Assembly (NCBI GenBank): GCA_001302245.1
Contig: LGYU01000010.1
Location: forward strand, 310,001 to 374,000
Direction: 5' to 3'
Source of the DNA: Chitinophagaceae bacterium PMP191F
Lineage (GTDB): Bacteria; Bacteroidota; Bacteroidia; Chitinophagales; Chitinophagaceae
Length of the DNA: 64,000 nucleotides
The translations under genes and the position numbers were made by a program. Below are positions 48,343-56,466 of the stretch, piece by piece. How positions within the stretch are numbered: position 1 is the stretch's first letter; the number at the start of each line of letters is the position of its first letter. Below the pieces are notes generated by a model, which saw only the letters and a list, made by a program, of their open reading frames with translations, had not been told where the DNA came from and did not search any database.

Positions 48343-48404
48343 CAAATTTGATGCAGTAACCCCTGTAATAAAATGTCTGAAAGTAGGTTGATTATGTCTG
48401 AATG
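48343..48404 (-). promoter_or_regulatory. paired operator plus -7 box upstream of the sphingolipid operon
   Basis: Plus strand: CAAATTTG at 48343-48350 (minus strand also CAAATTTG, one base off TAnnTTTG), 22 bases, ATGTCTGAAAGTAGG at 48373-48387, 6 bases, ATGTCTGAATGG from 48394. Half-sites are 21 bp apart, as expected for tandem AraC-family binding. The layout matches 36925-36989 base for base in spacing. The adjacent AraC gene is the obvious candidate regulator. Confidence 0.75.
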
Positions 48405-48494
48405 GCTGAATCTACTGTTGCGTTATTAAGATTATACTCCGGCAGCAGGCCGTAGTAATAACCCGTTTCAGCAATCAGACAGCAGCTCATAATG

Positions 48495-49391
48495 TTAGAC
48501 GATCTTCCTGTAATCAGTAGGCGTAAGACCTGTATGTTTTTTAAAGAACTTACTGAAAAAGAACTGGTCACTGAAGTACAGTGACTCTGCCACATGGGCC
48601 ACACTGTGCGACATATCATTCAGCAACACCTTTGCTTCCATTACTACCATACCATCTATCATTTCTCCTGCTGTTCTGCCTGTTACCTCTTTCACCGTTT
48701 GTGAAAGGTATTTCGGGGTTATACAAAGCAGATCTGCATAGTAGAACACACTTCGCTCCTCTCTGAAATGCTCATTGAGCAATTTCATAAACCGCATGGC
48801 AAGGTCTTCTTTTTTGGTAAGCTGAATAGAAACCATTCCTCTGTTCCTTCTGTATACGGCGGCCATTTCATAAATAAAGGCCAGAAAACTATGATTTATC
48901 ACTTCTTTATCCAACACGCCCTGCTCTGTAACTACATTTTTATTGCCCATAATCTTTAACAGGCTTAACAGCGTTTCAACATCCTGTGGCGCAAGCGTCA
49001 ATACAGGATTATTGTTGGCCGAAAAAAAATCAAACAGTTCCAGATGCTTGGGACTCATACCCGCCTGCCCCATGAATTCTGATGTAAACACCATTCCACA
49101 GAACATACTATCCTCAGACATCAGCCCGTATTCCCGTACTACGGTGGGAGTGATCAATAATAACTGATTCTCCGTCACCTCATAATCTGACAAGTTTATA
49201 CGTAGCTGCAATGTCCCTTTTGTTACTATCAACAACGAAAAATGATCAGAACGGAACGGGTAATTGATAGGTGGTCCCGCATTTGCACGAACACTTCTAT
49301 CAACTATATGAATTCCTTCAGGTTGTGACCTTTTTCCCAACAGAATCAGCAACTCTGCTAACGTATGGCGGCGCACAACATGGTTACTCAT
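48495..49391 (-). CDS. AraC family transcriptional regulator; candidate activator of the sphingolipid operon
   Basis: 298 residues. A cupin-like N-terminal sensing domain (about 30-150; LLIVTKGTLQLRINLSDYEV) precedes a C-terminal pair of helix-turn-helix motifs (about 195-295): RSVFYYADLLCITPKYLSQTVKEVTG and HSVAHVAESLYFSDQFFFSKFFKKHTG with the AraC signature. It lies directly upstream of the spt gene on the same strand, with 253 bases between, and tandem 21-bp-spaced sites occur in that gap. Start at 49391 (MSNHVVRRH). Confidence 0.9.
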   Translation of the reverse strand: MSNHVVRRHTLAELLILLGKRSQPEGIHIVDRSVRANAGPPINYPFRSDHFSLLIVTKGTLQLRINLSDYEVTENQLLLITPTVVREYGLMSEDSMFCGMVFTSEFMGQAGMSPKHLELFDFFSANNNPVLTLAPQDVETLLSLLKIMGNKNVVTEQGVLDKEVINHSFLAFIYEMAAVYRRNRGMVSIQLTKKEDLAMRFMKLLNEHFREERSVFYYADLLCITPKYLSQTVKEVTGRTAGEMIDGMVVMEAKVLLNDMSHSVAHVAESLYFSDQFFFSKFFKKHTGLTPTDYRKIV

Positions 49392-49463
49392 AATCAGAAA
49401 TGAAGCCGTTGATATAAAGTAGCGCAACTATAACTGACTTAAAAAGTGCCAATTACAGTTACG

Positions 49464-49471
49464 CAAAGATA
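49464..49471 (-). promoter_or_regulatory. -7 box of the AraC gene
   Basis: Minus strand TATCTTTG, exact TAnnTTTG match, 73 bases from the ATG at 49391. Confidence 0.5.
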
Positions 49472-50070
49472 GTTTTTGTTCTTAATACAGATTTAACACC
49501 TTTTCTATTAAATAGTTTAAAAAAACAGCTAAAATCAACCTAAAATTTCCAACAAATTAAACTATTTCAACATATTCCAAAAATTACCTATTCCATCTGC
49601 CAAAAGTCTATTTACCCGGACAAGTCATACCAACTGGCCATACCAGAGGCGCTAAAAACATTTTCTTAAGCTAAAGCAGATTTACACCTCCGTATAACTC
49701 ATCTGATCATAACAATATGCTTTCAAAATAATTTTCATATTATGTTATACACAGAAATATTCAGCTTGTTTAAAACAATATCATGATAAAAATAATAACA
49801 TCTGTCTTTCCGGTGAGACCACATTTTTCCCCTCACGTTTAACACGCACCTTCGGGGTGGATCGCCTCCAAAAAGACAACTTTTCTGCCATTAACCTCCA
49901 AAAAAAATAAGGAAACGGAAAAAACCTACAGCGAAACAGTCAAAAGCACTTCCACTTCCCGCTTTGCACCTTACGCCTTATATATTAAACCTTATGCCTT
50001 TTACCTTACACTTCATCCCTCTGACATCACACCCTACTACCCTGTTCCTTGAACCTTAGACCCGATTTTT
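49472..50070. other. 599-base AT-rich divergent intergenic region
   Basis: No gene found between the divergent AraC and HAD genes. 49472-49800 is strikingly AT-rich. GCACC-TTCG-GGGTG near 49843-49857 is a small UUCG-type hairpin in a more GC-rich island. From 49955 to 50060 comes a run of degenerate CCTTA words (TTTGCACCTTACGCCTTA, ACCTTATGCC, ACCTTACACTTC). It may hold regulatory sites or an unannotated small RNA. Confidence 0.4.
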
Positions 50071-50078
50071 TATCTTTG
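50071..50078 (+). promoter_or_regulatory. -7 box of the HAD/CAT-like operon
   Basis: TATCTTTG, exact TAnnTTTG match, 35 bases before the ATG at 50113. A TTG at 50049-50051 lies at the -33 position. Confidence 0.65.
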
Positions 50079-50112
50079 ACCCGGCGAAGCTAAACAGACG
50101 ACCAGATTTTAT

Positions 50113-50802
50113 ATGAGCATTACCGTGATTGCATTTGATGCAGATGACACACTTTGGGTAAACGAACCCTATTTCAGAGAAACAGAAACAAAGTTCTGCA
50201 GCCTGCTGGAAGATTATTTACCGCATCATACCGTTGCCAAAGAGCTTTTTAAAACTGAAATACAAAATCTTTCTTTATATGGTTACGGTGTAAAGGGGTT
50301 TATGCTGTCTATGATCGAAACAGCCTTGCGAATATCGAACAATACAGCTGGTACTGCAGTGGTGGAAAAAGCAATTCAATATGGAAAGGATCTGTTAGAA
50401 AAACCTATTGAACTGCTGGAAGGCGTGGAAGAAGTATTAAACCTGCTAAAGAAACGATACCGCCTGGTGGTTGCTACCAAGGGTGACCTGCTGGACCAGG
50501 AACGTAAACTGAAAAAATCAGGGCTGGAACATTATTTTCATCATATTGAAATTATGTCTGACAAACAGGAAACCGATTATAAAAAACTGATCAGGCACCT
50601 GGATATTCAACCAGATGAATTGATGATGGTGGGCAATTCACTGAAATCGGATATCATGCCGGTACTGAACATTGGCGGCCACGCTGTACATGTTCCTTAT
50701 CATATTACCTGGGAACATGAGCAGGTTGAACATCGTATAGAACACCGTAACTTCAGACAGGTACAACACATTAAAGAAATTCTCCCCTTCCTTTTGCCAT
50801 GA
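50113..50802 (+). CDS. HAD superfamily hydrolase (YjjG-like)
   Basis: 229 residues. Motif I is FDADDTLW (nucleophile D9, D11), motif II is VVATKGD, and motif IV is MMVGNSLKSDI. The helical cap and overall look match YjjG/2-haloacid-dehalogenase-like nucleotidases. Substrate unknown. Its stop overlaps the start of the CAT-like gene (ATGA), so the two are co-translated. Confidence 0.85.
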   Translation: MSITVIAFDADDTLWVNEPYFRETETKFCSLLEDYLPHHTVAKELFKTEIQNLSLYGYGVKGFMLSMIETALRISNNTAGTAVVEKAIQYGKDLLEKPIELLEGVEEVLNLLKKRYRLVVATKGDLLDQERKLKKSGLEHYFHHIEIMSDKQETDYKKLIRHLDIQPDELMMVGNSLKSDIMPVLNIGGHAVHVPYHITWEHEQVEHRIEHRNFRQVQHIKEILPFLLP

Positions 50803-51431
50803 AACAATTACTGAATATTAATGACTGGCCAAGAAAAGAGCATTTCAAATTTTTTGGCCGGTTTGAGGAACCTTTTTTTGGTGTTTGTGTGGATATAGAT
50901 TGTACACATGCATACAGAATTGCCAAAACAAACGGCTTTTCTTTTTTCCTGTATTACCTGCATGCCTCATTGACCGCAGCAAACGATATAGAACCATTCC
51001 GTTACCGTATAGCGGGTGATGAGGTATATATATATGATGAGATCCATGCCGGCCCTACTATTCAGCGGCCGGATAAAACATTCGGATTTTCCAATATCCT
51101 GTACTATCGTGATTTTAATATCTTTCTGCAGGAAGCTGCGAAAGAAATTTACCGGGTACAGACCACGGAACAGCTTTTCCCGGATACTTACCTGGAAAAT
51201 ATCATTCACTATTCATCATTGCCCTGGATAAAGTTCACGTCTATTTCACATGCACGCAGTTTTGCGTACAAGGACAGCATTCCAAAAATATCTTTTGGCA
51301 GAATGACCGAAACCAACGGGCAGAAAACCATGCCCGTTTCTGTACATGTGAATCATGCATTGATGGATGGCTATCACGTATCATTGTTCCTGGAAAAATT
51401 TCAGGATGTGATGAATGGAAGGAACGTGTAG
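50799..51431 (+). CDS. chloramphenicol acetyltransferase-like protein (type A CAT fold)
   Basis: 210 residues, the usual CAT length. The catalytic motif HxxxDG is present as VNHALMDGYHV with H186 and D190. The N-terminal FEEPFFGVCVDIDCTHA and SFFLYYLHASLTAAN match type A CATs. Chromosomal Bacteroidota members of this family often act on unknown acceptors, so resistance should not be assumed. Coupled to the upstream HAD gene. Confidence 0.85.
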   Translation: MKQLLNINDWPRKEHFKFFGRFEEPFFGVCVDIDCTHAYRIAKTNGFSFFLYYLHASLTAANDIEPFRYRIAGDEVYIYDEIHAGPTIQRPDKTFGFSNILYYRDFNIFLQEAAKEIYRVQTTEQLFPDTYLENIIHYSSLPWIKFTSISHARSFAYKDSIPKISFGRMTETNGQKTMPVSVHVNHALMDGYHVSLFLEKFQDVMNGRNV

Positions 51432-51592
51432 CCAATAAAGTTCAGTTCCGCTTATAATATTGCTGGCCTGATTTTTTCTATACGGAAGCATTTGCTCAAC
51501 AGGTACTGTTTTATACAATAAAGCAGTAATTTGCAACCACCTCCAACGCCAGGCTTACGTGTGAAAAAAATTACACAGGCAATAAAATTCTT

Positions 51593-52759
51593 ATGCAAGT
51601 GACCAAACTCTTCCACGATTTTTTTGAAAGTGAAAAAGCCGGCGGGCTTGTGCTCGTTGCATGTACCATTGTGTCATTGATACTTGCCAACACTGCATGG
51701 CAGAACGAATACTTACACCTGTGGCATATGCAAATAGCAGGCAACAGTTTTGCGCATTGGATTGATGACGGCCTGATGGCCATTTTCTTTTTACTGGTAG
51801 GTCTTGAACTGGAACGTGAAGTATACCAGGGTGAGTTATCATCACTGAAAAATGCAGCACTACCTGCATTGGGTGCATTGGGTGGCATGCTGGTACCCGC
51901 AGGCATATTCCTGTTATTAAACTATGGTACAGCAACACAGGCTGGTGCAGGTATACCCATGGCCACTGATATTGCATTTGCCATTGGCGTATTGTCATTA
52001 CTGGGCAATCGTGTACCGGCTTCTTTAAAAGTATTTCTAACTGCGTTGGCTGTTATTGATGATCTTGGCGCCATACTGGTAATCGCTGTTTTTTATACAG
52101 ATACTATTCATTTTGCCTGGCTGGCCGCAGCCGGCGGTATTTTTATAGCACTACTTATTTTTAACCGGTTAAAGATCCATCATTTTCTGCCCTACCTCAT
52201 CGGTGGCGTTGCACTATGGTATTGCATGCTGCATTCCGGTGTACATGCCACTATTGCCGGTGTGTTGCTGGCTTTTGCCATTCCTTTTGGTGATGGCAGT
52301 GAAAAAACATTATCGTACAAACTGCAACACCTGTTGCACAAACCGGTGGCCTTTATCATTCTGCCACTTTTTGCACTGGCCAACACCAGTATTGCCATTG
52401 ACAGTAGCTGGAACGAAAGTTTAACACATATAAACAGTATCGGTATTATTGCCGGCCTGGTGCTGGGCAAACCAATAGGCATACTGCTATTTTCATTCAT
52501 TGCGGTAAAGACCGGGCTGGGTTCGTTGCCCAATGATCTTCGGTGGAAACACCTTACCGGTGCAGGATTATTGGGAGGCATTGGCTTTACTATGTCTATA
52601 TTTATTACGTTGCTGGCATTCAGTAGTAACAATGAACTGATTGCCGCTTCGAAGATCGCTATACTGCTGGCCTCTGTTATTGCTGCCATTGCAGGTTTTT
52701 TATGGCTAAATAAAGCAATTACCAAACCAGTTAAAAACGAAACCACTGCTACTTCTTAA
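51593..52759 (+). CDS. nhaA: Na+/H+ antiporter NhaA
   Basis: 388-residue antiporter that expels Na+ in exchange for protons, for pH and salt homeostasis. About 11-12 helices. The ion-binding aspartates appear in ATDIAFAIGVLSLLG and LAVIDDLGAILVIAVFY. The N-terminal FFESEKAGGLVLVACTIVSL is typical. AGTAATTTGC about 70 bases upstream resembles a -7 element but misses one T. Confidence 0.93.
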   Translation: MQVTKLFHDFFESEKAGGLVLVACTIVSLILANTAWQNEYLHLWHMQIAGNSFAHWIDDGLMAIFFLLVGLELEREVYQGELSSLKNAALPALGALGGMLVPAGIFLLLNYGTATQAGAGIPMATDIAFAIGVLSLLGNRVPASLKVFLTALAVIDDLGAILVIAVFYTDTIHFAWLAAAGGIFIALLIFNRLKIHHFLPYLIGGVALWYCMLHSGVHATIAGVLLAFAIPFGDGSEKTLSYKLQHLLHKPVAFIILPLFALANTSIAIDSSWNESLTHINSIGIIAGLVLGKPIGILLFSFIAVKTGLGSLPNDLRWKHLTGAGLLGGIGFTMSIFITLLAFSSNNELIAASKIAILLASVIAAIAGFLWLNKAITKPVKNETTATS

Positions 52760-52863
52760 TCGTTACAAAGATCAGGCTGTCGTCCTCAGTATGTATTTAT
52801 TAAGGCAATCCTAAAATAACTCCGGCTATTTTAACTTAGCACGTGAACACATTATATTAGCGA

Positions 52864-53613
52864 ATGCATTCATTATATTTGAACTTCCGCATCATCATTT
52901 TACTGTATATTCCTTTTACCGGCTTCACTCAACAAACAGATATGCTGCATACACCACCTATAAACTTTACAAAACTGAATGATCTCCAGGTAGCAGATTA
53001 TACACCTCCCGCAGCCAGGGCAGGAAAGGACGGTAATATGCGCTTTAGTATTAATTTATTCGGCAGCGCCACAAAAGGCGGCAATGGGAAACGTGGTCGA
53101 CAGGGAGCTGAATTATCTGTACAGGTATCTTCTGTTTTAACAGGTGACTCTGCCATTCTGAAAATAGCTGTAACGAAGAACAAAAAGCGTAAAAAAACAG
53201 ACTATTACTATCTGAATCCGCGATATGGCAAACTAACCATTATTGCAGATGGGGGAGAAGGTGGTAAGGGGGGTAAAGGAGAAAATGGCAGAAACTTAGG
53301 TGATGGGCGAGCTGCCTTGCCCGGCGGCAATGGAGGAAATGGCGGCAGAGGCGGCGATGGAGGTAGCATTAAAATATTTTTTGATTCAACAGCCATTCCA
53401 TACGTTAATTGTCCATGCATTATATATTCTAACCGTGCCGGGTATCCAGGTTACGGGGGCATGGGTGGTACAGCAGGTGCTACCGAATCATTCAACAAAC
53501 GCCCTGATCCTGGAGGTAGCGGCAATAGTGGTGAAGGCGGCAAGGCAGGTCCACCTGTTGAAAAACTAACACCCGCCGGAAATGTAAACCACAAAGACAC
53601 AAATAAACACTAA
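52864..53613 (+). CDS. secreted glycine-rich protein, unknown function
   Basis: 249 residues with a signal peptide (about 1-22). Residues about 56-76 and 122-175 are dense in GG and GxGG units (GGEGGKGGKGENG, GGNGGNGGRGGDGG), and 195-235 repeats the pattern (GGMGGTAGAT, GGSGNSGEGGKAG). This is a collagen- or PGRS-like composition without a strict Gly-X-Y period. No domain recognised. Extracellular or matrix component is plausible but unproven. It is convergent with the metal ATPase gene. Confidence 0.65.
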   Translation: MHSLYLNFRIIILLYIPFTGFTQQTDMLHTPPINFTKLNDLQVADYTPPAARAGKDGNMRFSINLFGSATKGGNGKRGRQGAELSVQVSSVLTGDSAILKIAVTKNKKRKKTDYYYLNPRYGKLTIIADGGEGGKGGKGENGRNLGDGRAALPGGNGGNGGRGGDGGSIKIFFDSTAIPYVNCPCIIYSNRAGYPGYGGMGGTAGATESFNKRPDPGGSGNSGEGGKAGPPVEKLTPAGNVNHKDTNKH

Positions 53614-53665
53614 GAAGGGTGTTAACTTTTAGTACCCAATTATCCCCTGTTAACTTCAACTTGTA

Positions 53666-55726
53666 TTATTTCTTCCGGTCTTCCCGACTTATATTCATCG
53701 TTCTGCCTTTAAATGCCAGCAACCGCAGTGCATTCAAGGCTACTATTACAGTAGAACCTTCATGTGCCATTACCGCAGGACCCATACTGGCAATACCCGT
53801 AATGGTAAGGGGGATCAATACAGCTACCATGCCCAGGCTGATCCATAGGTTCTGCTGAATAATGCTTCCGCATCTCCGGCTCAACTGGATAGCAAAAGGC
53901 AATGCGGACAATTTATCAGACATTAACGCAATATCTGCTGTCTCCAATGCAACGTCCGATCCTGCGGCACCCATGGCAATGCCAACAGTACTTTTGGCCA
54001 TAGCAGGTGCGTCATTCACGCCATCGCCCACCATTGCTACTTTCTTTTCTGTTTCGATGAGTTTTTTGATGGATTCGAGTTTCTGTTCAGGCATCAGGTT
54101 ACCCCATACCTCTGTTATGCCAACCTGGGTAGCTACTGCTTCTGCCACCTGCTGATTGTCTCCGCTTAGCATCACCACTTTCCGGATGCCGGATACTTTC
54201 AGTTGCTGAATAGCCGTTGCTGCTTCAGTACGGGGTATATCCATTACAGACAACATACCGATCACATCCTTATTACGTTGTATCAGCATGGTGGTATTGC
54301 CTGTTTTTTCAGAATGCTGCACCTTTTGCAACACTTCTTCATTCAATGTAATCCCGCCTTGTTCCTGCAACAGTTCTTTATTCCCGATAAAGATCACATC
54401 ATTGTTCAATACAGCTTTAACGCCCCTGCCGGCAATAGCCTGTAAATTACCGGCGACCGGTACATCCTGCTGCAAACGCGCACGTGCATCATTCACAATG
54501 GCCGCTGCCAGCGGATGATCGCTTCTGCTTTCTACTGCTACCACAACAGTCAGCAGGTCATTTTCTGTAACTTCATTAAATGTAACAACACCTGTTAAAC
54601 GTGGTTTACCTTCAGTAATGGTACCTGTTTTATCAAATGCCATAGCTGTAAGAGCGCCCAGGTTTTCTAATGGAGCGCCACCTTTTACCAGTATACCGGC
54701 GCGGGCCGCACGGGCTACGCCGCTTAATACAGCACTGGGTGTTGCAATAGCCAATGCACAGGGGCTGGCAGCTACCAGTACAGACATAGAGCGGTAAAAA
54801 CTTTTGCTAAAAGGTTCATCAACCACCAGAAAAGCAAACAGTAACGTTACTACCAGTATCAATACAGAAGGTACATAGTAACGCTGTACCTTGTCAGTAA
54901 ACAATTGTGTAGGAGATTTCTGCGATACCGTTTCACTAACCAGTTGTATCAGTTTGGATAACGTGGAGTCGGTTGTTTTTTTCAGCACTTTTACCAGCAG
55001 TACATTGCTGCCATTGATAGTACCGGAAAACACACGGTGTTGCTCGGGAATACCCTTTTCATTGCTGAAATCCGCATCCGGATTGGCTACTGGTTGCTTG
55101 TCTACAGGAATGCTTTCCCCGGTGATCGGTGCCTGGTTCACGGAAGAATTTCCTTTTATCACCACACCATCTGCCGCTATTTTACTATTGGGCTTTACTA
55201 CAATAATATCACCTACAACGATCTCAGACAATAGCACTTCCGTTTCGTTCCCGTTACGCTGTACAATAGCAGTAGCCGGCGCCAGTGACGACAATGCAGC
55301 AATGGATCTGCGTGCCTTGTTCATAGCATGGTGTTCCAGCGAATGTCCCAGGCTGAACAGGAAAAGCAGCAATGCGCCTTCGGCCCAGTCTCCCAGGATA
55401 GCAGCGCCAATAGCAGCCACCAGCATCAGGAAATCTATATCAAAACGGCCACGGGCAAGGGTGGTAGCCGCTTCAACAGTAGCAAAATAACCTCCAAAAA
55501 AATAAGCCACCACATAACAGGCAATGCTTACTCCATGCGCTATGCCGGTAATAAAAGAAAGTCCAAACCCTATAGCCAGTAGTGCACCGGCCATCAGTGA
55601 AAAGATGATCTCTGTATTGCGCCCAAACACATACCCATGATCGTGCTCATGTGCATGCTCGTGTTTGTGATCAGCATGATCATGACCGGCATGTGATTCA
55701 TCTGCATGATGATGTTGATGACTCAT
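53666..55726 (-). CDS. P1B-4-type heavy-metal-transporting ATPase
   Basis: 686-residue metal exporter. The N-terminus (1-31) is very His-rich instead of an HMA domain. Visible motifs are ITGES (201-205), SPC (321-323) in the transmembrane metal site, DKTGT with D365, SDHPLA and GDGVNDAP. A HEGST-x-VxxNxLRLL element (about 655-670) follows. SPC together with HEGx-T marks the P1B-4 class (Co, Zn or Fe export) rather than CPC-type Zn/Cd pumps. The metal cannot be fixed from the sequence. It follows, by 8 bases, a gene for a small metal-transporter-like membrane protein. Confidence 0.88.
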   Translation of the reverse strand: MSHQHHHADESHAGHDHADHKHEHAHEHDHGYVFGRNTEIIFSLMAGALLAIGFGLSFITGIAHGVSIACYVVAYFFGGYFATVEAATTLARGRFDIDFLMLVAAIGAAILGDWAEGALLLFLFSLGHSLEHHAMNKARRSIAALSSLAPATAIVQRNGNETEVLLSEIVVGDIIVVKPNSKIAADGVVIKGNSSVNQAPITGESIPVDKQPVANPDADFSNEKGIPEQHRVFSGTINGSNVLLVKVLKKTTDSTLSKLIQLVSETVSQKSPTQLFTDKVQRYYVPSVLILVVTLLFAFLVVDEPFSKSFYRSMSVLVAASPCALAIATPSAVLSGVARAARAGILVKGGAPLENLGALTAMAFDKTGTITEGKPRLTGVVTFNEVTENDLLTVVVAVESRSDHPLAAAIVNDARARLQQDVPVAGNLQAIAGRGVKAVLNNDVIFIGNKELLQEQGGITLNEEVLQKVQHSEKTGNTTMLIQRNKDVIGMLSVMDIPRTEAATAIQQLKVSGIRKVVMLSGDNQQVAEAVATQVGITEVWGNLMPEQKLESIKKLIETEKKVAMVGDGVNDAPAMAKSTVGIAMGAAGSDVALETADIALMSDKLSALPFAIQLSRRCGSIIQQNLWISLGMVAVLIPLTITGIASMGPAVMAHEGSTVIVALNALRLLAFKGRTMNISREDRKK

Positions 55727-55734
55727 AATTACAT

Positions 55735-56349
55735 TTAATCAATAAAAAATGACAATAGCCCCGTTATTACCAGGGTAACGCCCGTAATAATACCGGCATT
55801 GTGTTCCAGTGAATGCCAGTTCAGCTTCAGTAAACCTTTGTACGACAGTCGCACCCAGAATACCATTCCGGATACTGTAATGATACAATACAATATTGCC
55901 AGCACACTGATGAGCCACCATCCATAACTGCCTGCCATCAGGAAATAGGCTTCTATTTCCATACAGGGCGACAGGAACATGGTAAGTACCAATGCGACAA
56001 TAACCCTGCTCTGCGATTTGCTGGTATTGATATGTCCGTGTAAATGAAAATGATGATGCCTGTAGTGTTGCCAGATAAAAAAGATACCCAGCAGTATCAG
56101 CATCACCGGAGCAAAGAGCCTGAAATAACTGCTCCAGTGAGCATGTAACTGTACGCCCAGTGAACCCAATACCACACCAATGGCAGCGGTACTGAGTGCA
56201 TGCGCCAGGCCACTGATAAATGTTACACGCGTTACTACCTGTAATGTCCACCCTTCTTTGCGCCCGATAGCCAATACCGGCAACCAGTGATTGGGTATCA
56301 CGGCATGCAGTAAACTGACCAGCACACTTCCTATTATGATCTGTTGCAT
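55735..56349 (-). CDS. metal-transporter-like integral membrane protein (NicO/DsbD-like fold)
   Basis: 204 residues with six helices. The first carries LLHAVIPNHWLPVLAIG, a His-containing start typical of the HupE/NicO/DsbD-like transporter superfamily. A His-rich loop HYRHHHFHLHGH lies at about 100-111. Start and spacing (8 bases to the ATPase ATG) show one operon. Probably a metal transporter or metal-delivery partner; I cannot assign a specific family. Confidence 0.65.
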   Translation of the reverse strand: MQQIIIGSVLVSLLHAVIPNHWLPVLAIGRKEGWTLQVVTRVTFISGLAHALSTAAIGVVLGSLGVQLHAHWSSYFRLFAPVMLILLGIFFIWQHYRHHHFHLHGHINTSKSQSRVIVALVLTMFLSPCMEIEAYFLMAGSYGWWLISVLAILYCIITVSGMVFWVRLSYKGLLKLNWHSLEHNAGIITGVTLVITGLLSFFID

Positions 56350-56466
56350 GAATTCGTTACAACATCCAAGTTACGGAATATGCGGCAGGAAGAAATGAAC
56401 AGATCAACAGAAACGAAGGGTGAAAAATTTCATTTGCGCCAGGGGAATAACTGAACCATATGGGGT

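Noticed and set aside
50799-51431. Acquired chloramphenicol resistance gene
   Set aside because: The protein has a CAT fold and motif but sits co-translated with a HAD gene in an ordinary chromosomal setting, with no mobile-element signs.
51432-51592. Sodium-sensing riboswitch before nhaA
   Set aside because: The 161-base leader shows only a weak GTGT...ACAC pairing; I could not match it to a known riboswitch.
54891-55490. 199-codon plus-strand open frame opposite the metal ATPase gene
   Set aside because: Shadow frame of the ATPase, with serine- and threonine-rich composition typical of antisense frames.
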